From the NCBI GenBank assembly GCA_902489375.1, contig CABTZP010000008.1, forward strand, positions 1 through 23,967: 23,967 nt of DNA. The letters run 5' to 3'. The notes under the pieces were generated by a model. It worked only from the letters and a program-made list of their open reading frames with translations, was not told the DNA's origin and did not search any database. Origin of the DNA: an uncultured Tissierellia bacterium. GTDB taxonomy: Bacteria; Bacillota; Clostridia; Tissierellales; Peptoniphilaceae. The translations under genes and the position numbers were made by a program. How positions within the stretch are numbered: the first letter of the stretch is position 1; the number at the start of each line of letters is the position of its first letter. This document shows, piece by piece, positions 14,911-23,518 of the stretch.

Positions 14911-15828
14911 CTAATGAATGTTCTGGGACTCTAACTGAATGACGACCAGCTCCTGGGGATTAAAGAGGCGAAAGGGCGTCCCGGCCCGGCCCATTCCCGC
15001 GGAGACAATCATGGATTTTTCCTTGTCCGTATAAAGTCCTCGGTCATACTTGGGAAATAAGCTCCCTTTCGGGGTGAATACGCCCCCGACAAAAAGCCAC
15101 CGTAATCCCCCGCCATGAACATAACCGGAAAGAGTAAGATCGGCCCCCCACTTCTTATAATCCTCCCAATAAAGCGGATGGTGGGCAAGAAGGATCCGGT
15201 AATCTTTTCCCGCTGGTTTTTCTAAAAACTGACCTACCGGAAGATCTGTCGTCTTCGGATCTGCCTCATAATAGGAGGGATCAGGAACCAGGCCAGAAAG
15301 GGTGATGGATGCTCCCTGCCTAAGAATCGGTACGGACTCGTTTTCAGCAAAAATAACGCCGGCATCCTTGAGCGCCTGGTAAAAGTCTTTTTGATTCTGG
15401 ACTTTCGCATCTCGGTAAAGCTCCGCATTGCCACGGATATAATAAGTGGGATAGGTCTTGGCAATCTCTTCAAAGGAATTCGCCAGCGCCTTGGCGTTTT
15501 TATCCTTAAAGGACTGAAGGCTTCCTGTGAGGACAACGATATCCGGCTTGACCTGATCAATGGCTTCTTTCAGTTTGATCCCACGTTCTCCGTAAATATG
15601 TCCGTCCAGATCAGAAACCTGGGCGATGGTAAATTGATTAAAGGCATTTGGGATCCGGGGGGACTTTACCGTGTAGGTGGTCGTTTTAAAGGTCAGATTC
15701 GACCGGTAAAAAGAAAAAAGGATGATTAGGGCAAAAACAAGCCAAAAAATCGAATTGGTCAGGGCCTTGGATTTTCTCTTTCGCTCTTCCTCCAAAGCCT
15801 TTTTTTTCATTTTTTTCTTGCTGGTCAT
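14911..15828 (-). CDS. membrane metallophosphoesterase-like protein lacking most metal ligands
   Basis: This 305-residue protein has a lysine-rich N-terminus, one membrane helix (about 25-41) and an outer domain of the YkuE/YaeI-like calcineurin phosphoesterase fold. All five family motifs are recognisable, but four are altered: D-x-H reads SDLDGH (Asp73, Asp75), GD reads TGS (Ser103), GNHE reads GNAE (Ala135), and GHxHGGQ reads GYVHGGG (Tyr236). Only HH in LLAHHP (216-217) and His238 remain. The frame is intact with no internal stop, so this is not an ordinary decayed gene. A binding or scaffold role, or changed chemistry, is likelier than normal phosphoesterase activity. It begins seven bases after trxB ends and lies upstream of the MORN and acyltransferase genes. 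Fold assignment is strong by motif order; function is unknown. Confidence 0.85.
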   Translation of the reverse strand: MTSKKKMKKKALEEERKRKSKALTNSIFWLVFALIILFSFYRSNLTFKTTTYTVKSPRIPNAFNQFTIAQVSDLDGHIYGERGIKLKEAIDQVKPDIVVLTGSLQSFKDKNAKALANSFEEIAKTYPTYYIRGNAELYRDAKVQNQKDFYQALKDAGVIFAENESVPILRQGASITLSGLVPDPSYYEADPKTTDLPVGQFLEKPAGKDYRILLAHHPLYWEDYKKWGADLTLSGYVHGGGLRWLFVGGVFTPKGSLFPKYDRGLYTDKEKSMIVSAGMGRAGTPFRLFNPQELVVIQLESQNIH

Positions 15829-15834
15829 CTCTCG

Positions 15835-16752
15835 CTACTTTCTTTTCTCCGCGTCCAAAAAACGAATGGCGGCCATGGCTGCAATACAGCCATCTGCCGC
15901 GGAGGTAACGGCCTGACGGATCATTTTTGTCCGGACATCTCCCGCCGCATAGACCCCCTCAATTCCGGTTTCCGTTGAAGCATCAGCCTTGATATAGCCA
16001 TGATCCAGTTCCAACTGATCTTTAAAAAGGGCGGTATTGGGCAGGTGGCCGGCAAAGATAAAAAGGCCCATCTCTTCTTTTATTGTCTTTTCTTCCCCAG
16101 TTTCGTTATTTCGAATGACAATGCCTTCTAATTTCTCTTCACCCAATAGTTTGACGACTTCGGTATTTAAAATCACTTCTATGTTTTCTTTGTTTTTGGC
16201 CTGGTCCTGGAGGAAGGCAGAGGCGCGCGGATGAGGCCCCCGATAGAGAATCGTCACTTTTTTTACGATGTCCGAAAGGGATAGGCCCTCATCAAAAGCC
16301 GCATCTCCCCCACCGACTACATAGACAGGAAGCCCCTTGTAAAAGGCTCCATCACAGGTTGAGCAGTAGGAGACGCCAAAGCCGGAAAAATCTTCTTCTT
16401 TTTCCAGTCCCAGTTTCCTTGGCGAAGAACCGGTCGCGATAATGACCGTTTTCGCAAGATATTGGTTCTTTTTTCCGCTTAGGATTTTGGGCTTCGCCTT
16501 TAAATCGACCGCTTCCAGGTCATCGCTGGCAATTTCAACGCCGAAATGCCTGGCCTGATCCTGCATTTTCTCCATGAGCTCGGCCCCGCTTTCAGAAATG
16601 GCCCCAGGGTAATTTTCAATTCGGACCGTTTCATTGACCTGCCCGCCCAAAAGATTATTTTCAATCAACAACGTTTTCTTTAGCGCCCTGCCGGCATAAA
16701 TTGCTGCGGTAAGCCCTGCAGGCCCGCCGCCAAGAATCACAACATCATACAT
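15835..16752 (-). CDS. trxB: thioredoxin reductase-like flavoprotein
   Basis: The 305-residue enzyme transfers electrons through FAD to a redox-active disulfide and on to thioredoxin. It has the FAD site GGGPAGLTAAIYAGRA (8-23), the active-site pair Cys130-Ser-Thr-Cys133 followed by DG, a second nucleotide site GGGDAA (147-152) and the C-terminal GVYAAGDVR. Where NADPH-dependent enzymes have HRRxxxR after the second Rossmann strand, this one reads YRGPHPR (170-176), so the second Arg that contacts the 2'-phosphate is Gly. NADH or another donor is possible. AAGGAG lies seven bases before the ATG. A possible extended -10 (TGCTAAAAT, complement of 16805-16813) lies in the 69-base upstream gap without a good -35, so this gene may start its own transcript. 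Confidence 0.92.
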   Translation of the reverse strand: MYDVVILGGGPAGLTAAIYAGRALKKTLLIENNLLGGQVNETVRIENYPGAISESGAELMEKMQDQARHFGVEIASDDLEAVDLKAKPKILSGKKNQYLAKTVIIATGSSPRKLGLEKEEDFSGFGVSYCSTCDGAFYKGLPVYVVGGGDAAFDEGLSLSDIVKKVTILYRGPHPRASAFLQDQAKNKENIEVILNTEVVKLLGEEKLEGIVIRNNETGEEKTIKEEMGLFIFAGHLPNTALFKDQLELDHGYIKADASTETGIEGVYAAGDVRTKMIRQAVTSAADGCIAAMAAIRFLDAEKRK

Positions 16753-16821
16753 AAACTATCTCCTTATCGCAAACGATGGTTTTCATCGACTCTGATCTAT
16801 AGCTATTTTAGCAGAAGTCTC

Positions 16822-19539
16822 CTAAGAAAATGAATCCAGTCTGACCAGATTCCTTTTTTCCTGTTCCTTGGCCCACTTTTCATAACGCTGATGAGCGGTA
16901 AAAAAGAGAAGCTGACGGCCAGTTTCCTGGGCATAGTCCGTCAAAAAATGAAAAGCCCGCTCAGCCCGAAGATCGTCATAATAGACAAAGGGATCATCCA
17001 AAAATACAGGAAGGTCCTTTTCCGGATTCATGAGGTCGATCAGGGCGATACGAAGAGAAAAATAGGCCTGTTCCGCGGTCCCTGTGCTTAAAAGCTTCCA
17101 GGAAATTACTTTTCTCGTCGAAGCTTCTTCCACGGCAAGGTCAAATTCACGATTGACTTTGAGCTTTTTATAACTTTCGCCTGTCAACCGGCTAAGCACC
17201 TCTCCGGCTCGTTCATTGAGAAGCGGGCTAAAGCTATTTTCGGTGTCCTGGTAGGCTTCCTGCAAAATTTCCTGGGCAAGGTCCAAGGCTTCTTTTTTTT
17301 CCAGCAGGACCTTTCGCTTTTTTTCTTCTTCGCTGATTTGAAGGGCGATGGTCTCCGCTGTCGCCTTGCCGGCAAAACGTTCCCGGATGGAGGATTCGCT
17401 CTCCACAATTTCAAGACGACAAGCCGCGATTTCTTCGAGGAGGTCATGGTTATTCTGATCTGCCTTAGCCATGGCCTGAGCCAAATCATCCGCTGACTTT
17501 GGCTCTTCTTGAGAAAGACCCGATTCCATCAGTTCCCGCTGAAAATCTTCTTCGGTCATCTCCTGGAATTTTTCGGGAAGTGACCGGTAAAGGTGATCCC
17601 AAACCAGCTCCTGATCATGAAGCTTTTGCAGGGTCTGCTGAATCTCACGGAGTAGATTTTCCCATTCCAAAGAGGGATCTTCTTCCCTCTTTCTTTTGTT
17701 TGCGGAAAGGCCCCCATCGGCCTTTGACCTTTCTTTTTTCTCCCAGTTGGCGCTCACTTTTTCAAAACGATAAGAAAGCTCCTCTTGTCTTTTTTGATCG
17801 GCCAATTCCTCTTCTTTTCTCTTCTTTTCCGCCCTTTCTTCCATTTCTTTTTTCCGCTTCAAGTCCAACTGATCCGACTGGAGTTGGTAAAACTGATCCT
17901 TTAAAAGGCCTTCTTTTCTTTGGAGTTCATTTTTCCTTTGGTCAAGGTCATCTTTTCGAATGGATAGCTGGGTTTTGACTTTTTTAAGCCCATCCAAATC
18001 GGCATTGATTTCATTGAGGCGGGACTTTAGGTTCTTGTGAAGCTTTTGCTCTTCTTCCATCGCTGTCACTCGTTCCTGAAAGGCCTGATTTTCCAATTCA
18101 AGCATCTTTTTTTTCTGCTTTTGAAGCTGCTGATATTTTTTCAGCCGATAACTGACATAGCCAATGACAAGGCCCAAAAGGACAAAGGCGGCCAGGTAGT
18201 AATAACGGGCAGGGACCGTAGCATGGTAAATCCGATAACCAAGGAGAAATAAAAGGATAAAGGACCAGCGAAAGAGCCAGAGAAAAGCCATGTCCCGGAT
18301 GCGAATCCAAAGGCTTTGCTGTTTGGGCTGAATATCCTTGATCCGTTTTACGTCTTCCTGGCTGATCGAGACCCCTGGCGCAAAGATTTGATCTTCCAAT
18401 TTTTTCTTTCGTTCTTTTTGCTGATCAATCTGATCCTGTAAGGCTTTTTCCTGGTCGGCGAGAAGGGCAAGATCTTTTTCCAGGACCTGAAGCTTCTCCT
18501 CATCCATCGCTTTTTGAGCCTGAAGCATCTCTCCCCTTACGAATAGATCTTTCTCCTCCTGATCTAAAAAAGAATCCGCTTTCTCTTCCCTGGCTCGCTG
18601 GATTCTTTTTTCTCTGATCCTTCGCCACTCAGCGAGGTCTTCCTTCAAGGCGGAAAGTTCTATTTCATCCAGGGGCATTTCCTGATCATTCAGCCGATCG
18701 GATAAGAGCTGACAGTTTTCCTCAACCGACTTTAACTGAAAACGAATTTTTTTTGCTTCATAAAGAGAAGTCAGATTGAGCTGGGCCCGCAGCTCCTCCT
18801 TTTTTTCCTGAATCTCCCTTAAATTCTCATTTAAAATTTGAATCCGGCCTTTTCGCTGCTGATTTTCCCAATCTGCTTTCTTTTTGATCTCTTCTCCCGC
18901 TAAGGCTTCTTCATAACGAAGACGAAGGTCCTGAATTTTTTTTTCGATCTCTGGGATCCGTCCTCCGTTCCCCCGTGCATTGATCAATTCTTTGGAAGAG
19001 CTTTCTAAACGACTGGCAATGGAAACATAAGAAACCTTTTCATCGCCGGTTGTTTCAAGATTGACTAATCGGTCGATCAGCTGATCCTTTTTTCCCGAAG
19101 AGCTCATAACGGCTCCTTTTGACCCCACAAAAAAGCTTCTTCGAAAAGAATCGGCATTCATTTCGAAAAAAAGCTCGCCCGGAGTTTGGTTCCTTTTTAA
19201 GACGATTTCTTCCCCTGTTCGATCATTGAGAAGAATGACCTGATCTCTGGCATTCGTGGAGCCAAAGGTCCGATCCAGGCGAAAGAACTGATCCTTATCT
19301 TGAAACTGAAGCAGGACCCTGGGTTTTTCTTGAGCCTGATCAAAATACCGGTGCCGGAGATTTTGCTGGGGATCGGCGCTTCGGGAATCGGACCCATAAA
19401 AAGCCAGCTGGATGGCATCAAGAATCGTTGATTTTCCATCTTCATTTTCCCCATAAAAGACGTGGAAAGCCGGTCCAAAGTCCAGGTCGAGATCCTTAAA
19501 CTTCCCGAAATGTTGAAGGTGAAGCTTTTCAATTTTCAT
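16822..19539 (-). CDS. YhaN-like SMC/Rad50-type ATPase with central membrane hairpin
   Basis: This is a 905-residue ABC-type ATPase with split head domains joined by long coiled coils. The N-terminal head has FGKFKDLDLDFG and Walker A GENEDGKST (30-38). The C-terminal head has a signature-like STGTAEQAYFSLRIAL near 818-833 and Walker B PVFLDDPFVYYDD near 845-857. Long Lys/Glu/Gln-rich coiled coils fill about 190-410 and 470-790. At their apex, near 415-465, are two hydrophobic helices where Rad50/SbcC would carry a CxxC zinc hook; no such motif is present. B. subtilis YhaN is similar and lies beside the nuclease YhaO. The stop and start overlap by four bases with the nuclease gene, so coupled translation is expected. 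A role in DNA end processing near the membrane is inferred from the family. Confidence 0.88.
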   Translation of the reverse strand: MKIEKLHLQHFGKFKDLDLDFGPAFHVFYGENEDGKSTILDAIQLAFYGSDSRSADPQQNLRHRYFDQAQEKPRVLLQFQDKDQFFRLDRTFGSTNARDQVILLNDRTGEEIVLKRNQTPGELFFEMNADSFRRSFFVGSKGAVMSSSGKKDQLIDRLVNLETTGDEKVSYVSIASRLESSSKELINARGNGGRIPEIEKKIQDLRLRYEEALAGEEIKKKADWENQQRKGRIQILNENLREIQEKKEELRAQLNLTSLYEAKKIRFQLKSVEENCQLLSDRLNDQEMPLDEIELSALKEDLAEWRRIREKRIQRAREEKADSFLDQEEKDLFVRGEMLQAQKAMDEEKLQVLEKDLALLADQEKALQDQIDQQKERKKKLEDQIFAPGVSISQEDVKRIKDIQPKQQSLWIRIRDMAFLWLFRWSFILLFLLGYRIYHATVPARYYYLAAFVLLGLVIGYVSYRLKKYQQLQKQKKKMLELENQAFQERVTAMEEEQKLHKNLKSRLNEINADLDGLKKVKTQLSIRKDDLDQRKNELQRKEGLLKDQFYQLQSDQLDLKRKKEMEERAEKKRKEEELADQKRQEELSYRFEKVSANWEKKERSKADGGLSANKRKREEDPSLEWENLLREIQQTLQKLHDQELVWDHLYRSLPEKFQEMTEEDFQRELMESGLSQEEPKSADDLAQAMAKADQNNHDLLEEIAACRLEIVESESSIRERFAGKATAETIALQISEEEKKRKVLLEKKEALDLAQEILQEAYQDTENSFSPLLNERAGEVLSRLTGESYKKLKVNREFDLAVEEASTRKVISWKLLSTGTAEQAYFSLRIALIDLMNPEKDLPVFLDDPFVYYDDLRAERAFHFLTDYAQETGRQLLFFTAHQRYEKWAKEQEKRNLVRLDSFS

Positions 19540-20762
19540 GAAAATCCCCCTTCCTCATAGAAAGCTTTAAGGCCCAGGGTTAGGGCTTGATCAAGAATTC
19601 TTTTTTCCCTATCTTCTTCAAGGGAAGCTTCGCGATCCCTCTTATCCCCCTGAGCTTCTTCTTTTTTCAGGCCTGACCAGGAGGCGTCCTTTCCCAGCTT
19701 TTCTTTTCGGGCAAGGATACCTCGGACATAAGCACCAAAAAGGGTGCTTTTTTCCGCTTCTTTTTCCAAATCCACGGCCGGATAGGTCTGATCCCATAGG
19801 TCGAGATAGGCCGTCTGGTCTTCAAATAGAGCCGCCAGCCATTGCAAATCAATTTGCAAAGCCGGATTGAGCGCCCCTTGGAGATAGAGCCGGTAATAAT
19901 TTTTCTCGGCCTCTTTTTTTTCTTCCAGAATTTGTTGAATCCGCATTTGAATATCCAAAAGAGAAGTCGCTCCGGTCAGATCAACCGGAAGCCGGTAAAA
20001 CCGAGGGGGTTCAAGTTCAATAAAATCCAGATTGACCTCGAAAGGGCTCAGCTTTCCGGCATAAAAACCTCGGCGGCCCGTTTCATCAAAGCCGGATCCA
20101 AAGGGCGCTCCGCTATAGGCATAGGCCGTTTTTCCTTCGAATAAAATGGGACTTGGCTTATGAATATGCCCGAGACCCACATAGGTAAAGAAGTCCCTGG
20201 GCCAGTTCTGGGGGTGGATGGCATTGTAAACGCTAGATCCGCCGGGACTTTTGACTTCTCCATGAAAAAGCCCAAGATTGATCCAGTCGGGATCCTCTTT
20301 TCCGGGGCCCTGGATTAAAGTTGCCCAGTCTGCGGATTGGTCATAGGCAACTTTTTCGAAGGAAGACCTAAAGCCGGACCCAAAGACACTGACTTTTTTT
20401 GAAATAAGGTCAATGCGCCTGATTTCGCCTGTAAAAATCCGCACATTCTCCGGCCAGCCTTCCTGCCGGTAGGGAGAATCAATGGAGTCATAGTCATGGT
20501 TTCCAGGGGCAATAAAAATATCAAGATCTGGTCTTTTTCTAAATTCTTCCTGAACACCTTGCCAGACCTTTTGATCACACTGGCCCTCAAAAAAGTCTCC
20601 TGCAATCAAAAAAAGATCCGTCTTTTGTTCGTCCATCCAACGGAGGAGTTGGAGAAAAAGTTGGAACTTTTCGATTGCCCGTCTTTTTCCTGCCGGGCCA
20701 AGGCCAGTTAACTGCCCGCCCAGGTGAAGGTCCGCGGTGTGAAGGATTGATATCTGATTCAT
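19536..20762 (-). CDS. YhaO/SbcD-like metallophosphoesterase (putative DNA nuclease)
   Basis: The 408-residue protein is the nuclease partner of the following ATPase. Unlike the other phosphoesterase in this window, it keeps every metal motif: HTADLHLGG (Asp11, His13), AGDFFEG (Asp56), PGNHDY (Asn88, His89), LFHGE and GLGHIHKP. The C-terminal 170 residues form the YhaO-type capping and partner-binding region, with a charged stretch before the end (KKEEAQGDKRDREASLEEDR). It overlaps both neighbours by four bases (ATGA at each junction). By analogy with SbcCD and Mre11-Rad50 it should cut DNA ends or hairpins in complex with the ATPase. Activity is inferred from intact motifs. Confidence 0.9.
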   Translation of the reverse strand: MNQISILHTADLHLGGQLTGLGPAGKRRAIEKFQLFLQLLRWMDEQKTDLFLIAGDFFEGQCDQKVWQGVQEEFRKRPDLDIFIAPGNHDYDSIDSPYRQEGWPENVRIFTGEIRRIDLISKKVSVFGSGFRSSFEKVAYDQSADWATLIQGPGKEDPDWINLGLFHGEVKSPGGSSVYNAIHPQNWPRDFFTYVGLGHIHKPSPILFEGKTAYAYSGAPFGSGFDETGRRGFYAGKLSPFEVNLDFIELEPPRFYRLPVDLTGATSLLDIQMRIQQILEEKKEAEKNYYRLYLQGALNPALQIDLQWLAALFEDQTAYLDLWDQTYPAVDLEKEAEKSTLFGAYVRGILARKEKLGKDASWSGLKKEEAQGDKRDREASLEEDREKRILDQALTLGLKAFYEEGGFS

Positions 20763-23518
20763 CCTTTCTCCTTATCGTCCGTCTCCGGTACGGTTTTGTC
20801 CGGGTTCGGTATTTTTTGGCTCAAAGGCAAAGGGGCGGTTTTCTGAAAATCTTTGACGGTCTTCTCTTTTGCGCTGATAACGGATTCGATCAGTTTGCGG
20901 GCGGGTAAGATGGATGCGCCTTCCTTAAAGCCAATCAGCTGGACCGGACCGTCGGAACTGGCGATGGTGACGTGGTCGTGGGAGCACTTTTTTCGGGCAA
21001 CCGCTTCAATATACTGATCAGCGGTTTCCGCCTCCTGGGTAAAGACGACGTATACGCCCCCCCTTTTTGTAATGGATCGCTTTCCCCCTTTCACTTGATA
21101 GGCGTCAAAAACAACCACGATCTGGCTATCAATAAGGGCCGAAAATTCGGATAATTGATCGATGAATAAGGACCTGGCCTGGTCCAAATTACTTTCGACA
21201 AGTTCACGAAGTCCGGGCCATTCATGTACTATATTATATCCATCTACCAGGAGCCAGGCCGTCTGATCTTTCGTTTTTTCCTGAACATTTTGCCCATTCT
21301 CCTTCTTTTTTTCCAGGATCTTTTCTTTTCGTTTTTGGTCCTGATACTTTTCGGCTCTTCTTTTTGCCTTTTCCCGATCGGTATTCGCATAAAAGGTTTC
21401 CCGGAAGATTTGAATGATTTCGTCTTGGCCAATCGAAAGATTTTTTTCCTGAGAAGGCCTTCTTGCATTTCTTGCGGCCAGATTATCTCCTGGCCCTTCC
21501 TGTACTTGGTCCATCCATCCTTCTTTATTCTTTTCCCTTCCTTTTTCCACGGGAAGTGAGGCGAAGGATTTCACCTGATCCCAGGGAACAGAAAATCCAG
21601 CCCCATGGAAACAAAAAATCGATCCGGGAGGAAAATCCTGATCCTCTAAGGGATCGTAAGCCATCTTTTCGATGACCTCTTCCGGATTCGGGCAAGGGAT
21701 ATCTCCGGAAGGCCAAAGGTCAATCTTTGCCTTCCCGCGGCTTTGCCGGGGAAGGGAAGTGAAATAAGGGGATAAGACAGAAGCGGGGCCATGTCCCGAA
21801 AAGCGGACCTCTTCCCCCCTGATTTCATCTTCCAGATCCTCAATAAAAAGGCCGGTGAGTTCCTGATAGACTCTTCCCATCTGCTCCAGGGGAAGGTCAA
21901 TGGAAAATGTCAGTTCCGGCTCCAAAAGAATGGCCTTGGCTTCCATCAGACCCTGCCGAATCGCTCGCCGGGTTGCCCGGCGAAAATCCTGAGCCTGACT
22001 ATGGGCAGTGTCTTTAAACGATAAGACGGTTATGTGGACATCCGTTAAGGGGGAGCCCGTCAGGACGCCAGGAATGTCTTCTTGGACGGCCTCTTCAATC
22101 ACCCGAATAAGCGACGCTTTTTGGGGGTCAACCGGTAAAGGAGAGGTAAAGGTCTTTCCCTGATTTCTTTCAGCTGCCTCTAATAAAAGATGCACTTCGG
22201 CATAGTGCCGAAGGGGTTCAAAGTGTCCCACCCCAACGACAGCGCCTTCTATCGTTTCTCGATAATCGAGTTTCCCGGTTGAAAAAGCAAGCAAAATCCC
22301 CTCTTCCCTGAACTTTTCCTCGATAATCTCTAAAAATAAAGGGCCCATGGCAAAAAATTCAACCGCCTCTTCCTTTCCCAGTCCTTGAACTTTCATTTCC
22401 GGGAAAATGTCCTGATACTTTCTCGCTAGCCGTAAAAGTTCTTCATAGGCTCCACCGTCTTTTCGGCGCATCCGATAGCGAAAAATCGGTCGAAAGGAGG
22501 TTTTTGTTTTTTTCTCTTCGCCCAGCCATTGACCTGAATAAAGATGACTGGGGCCGACCAGACAGGCAATCTGACCGGCAGAAATTTTGGGAAGAGTTTG
22601 GTAGCTTTCTCCATTATAGCAACGAAGTTCATGGATTTTTTCCTCTCCCAGGGTTTCTTTAGCCCGTACGCTTCCACTGAAAAGGCGGATATGGGTAAGG
22701 CGGGTGTTTTTCTCATCAAAGGAGATTTTATATACTATGGCCTGAAAAGAAGGATTTCGGAAAGGGGAGGGAGAAAAGCGCAAAAGCTCTTTAAAAAGAT
22801 CGGCAAGGCCTTGTCCTTGCACCGCTGAAAGGAAAAAAAGAGGAAAGATTACCCTATTTCTGATTTCTTTTTGCCAATCCTTGTATGAAAGGTCTCCCTC
22901 CTGGAAATATTTTTCCATAAGAATGGGCGAAGCCATGGCCAGGGCTTCCTTTAAAGGAGCTTCCTCCTCCTGAAAAGAAACTACCCCTTCTCCAAAGGCT
23001 TCTTTTAAGGCTTGAATCTCCGCCTTCCGGTTCACTTTTCCCCGATCAACTTTGTTGATGACTAGGAAAAGGGGAATTTTTTCTTCTTTCAGCCGTCTCC
23101 ACAGGGTTTTGGTAAAGGCCAAGACCCCATCCTGCGCATCCAGTAAGAGGATCGCCAGATCCAAAACCGGAAGAATGCGGTTCATTTCCGGGGCAAAATC
23201 CTGATGGCCAGGGGTATCAATCAGGATATATTCCTGATCTTGAACCGTGAACCGAGCCTCCTTAGAAAAAATCGTCAGTCCCCTTCTTTTTTCAATGGAA
23301 TCGCTGTCCAAAAGCTTTTCTTTCTCTGGCGTCCCTTCGTCCATTTGTTTTTGGGGGAAAAGGGAGAGATTTGGGCCGGGCTGATCCTGGAAGGAATTTT
23401 GATCTCGTTGATCCTGGGGAAGCTTTTGGCCTTTTGAGTAGGAAAGAAGGGCATGGATGAGAGAGGTTTTTCCTGCATCTACATGACCTAAAAATCCAAT
23501 GGTAATGGGTCTTTTCAT
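20759..23518 (-). CDS. TetM-like translation GTPase fused to NYN/Rae1-type endonuclease domain
   Basis: This 919-residue protein starts as an EF-G/TetM-type GTPase: P-loop GHVDAGKT (11-18), switch I RRGLTI (78-83), DTPGH (101-105), NKVD (155-158) and SAVQ (231-234). Domains II to V follow. A TetM-like domain IV is visible at DIPGVLTGSPLTDVHITV and VRFSGHGPAS, and the end of the GTPase part reads DPLEDQDFPPGSIFCFHGAGF (623-643). After a charged linker (about 660-750) comes a complete NYN domain like B. subtilis YacP/Rae1: LLVDGYNIV (Asp759, Asn762), VVVFDAYQVKGG (Asp805), ETADQYIE (Asp834) and TIASSDGPVQ (Asp856). Rae1 cuts mRNA in the ribosomal A site; TetM binds near that site. A ribosome-rescue or mRNA-cleaving role is inferred. 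Tetracycline protection is possible but unproved. AAAGG precedes the ATG. The gene is the first of a translationally coupled trio. Confidence 0.9.
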   Translation of the reverse strand: MKRPITIGFLGHVDAGKTSLIHALLSYSKGQKLPQDQRDQNSFQDQPGPNLSLFPQKQMDEGTPEKEKLLDSDSIEKRRGLTIFSKEARFTVQDQEYILIDTPGHQDFAPEMNRILPVLDLAILLLDAQDGVLAFTKTLWRRLKEEKIPLFLVINKVDRGKVNRKAEIQALKEAFGEGVVSFQEEEAPLKEALAMASPILMEKYFQEGDLSYKDWQKEIRNRVIFPLFFLSAVQGQGLADLFKELLRFSPSPFRNPSFQAIVYKISFDEKNTRLTHIRLFSGSVRAKETLGEEKIHELRCYNGESYQTLPKISAGQIACLVGPSHLYSGQWLGEEKKTKTSFRPIFRYRMRRKDGGAYEELLRLARKYQDIFPEMKVQGLGKEEAVEFFAMGPLFLEIIEEKFREEGILLAFSTGKLDYRETIEGAVVGVGHFEPLRHYAEVHLLLEAAERNQGKTFTSPLPVDPQKASLIRVIEEAVQEDIPGVLTGSPLTDVHITVLSFKDTAHSQAQDFRRATRRAIRQGLMEAKAILLEPELTFSIDLPLEQMGRVYQELTGLFIEDLEDEIRGEEVRFSGHGPASVLSPYFTSLPRQSRGKAKIDLWPSGDIPCPNPEEVIEKMAYDPLEDQDFPPGSIFCFHGAGFSVPWDQVKSFASLPVEKGREKNKEGWMDQVQEGPGDNLAARNARRPSQEKNLSIGQDEIIQIFRETFYANTDREKAKRRAEKYQDQKRKEKILEKKKENGQNVQEKTKDQTAWLLVDGYNIVHEWPGLRELVESNLDQARSLFIDQLSEFSALIDSQIVVVFDAYQVKGGKRSITKRGGVYVVFTQEAETADQYIEAVARKKCSHDHVTIASSDGPVQLIGFKEGASILPARKLIESVISAKEKTVKDFQKTAPLPLSQKIPNPDKTVPETDDKEKG

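Noticed and set aside
14911..15828. Treating the phosphoesterase-like gene as a pseudogene
   Set aside because: The frame is intact with a normal start and stop and conserved fold motifs; only the metal ligands are changed, so it is listed as a coding gene.
17499..17978. 159-codon open frame on the plus strand within the YhaN-like gene
   Set aside because: It is antisense to a Lys/Glu-rich coiled coil, which naturally yields long Phe/Leu/Ser-rich open frames on the other strand.
20759..23518. Calling the GTPase a tetracycline resistance gene
   Set aside because: TetM-like domains alone do not prove protection; the NYN fusion and its chromosomal operon context argue for a housekeeping or rescue role, so no resistance claim is made.
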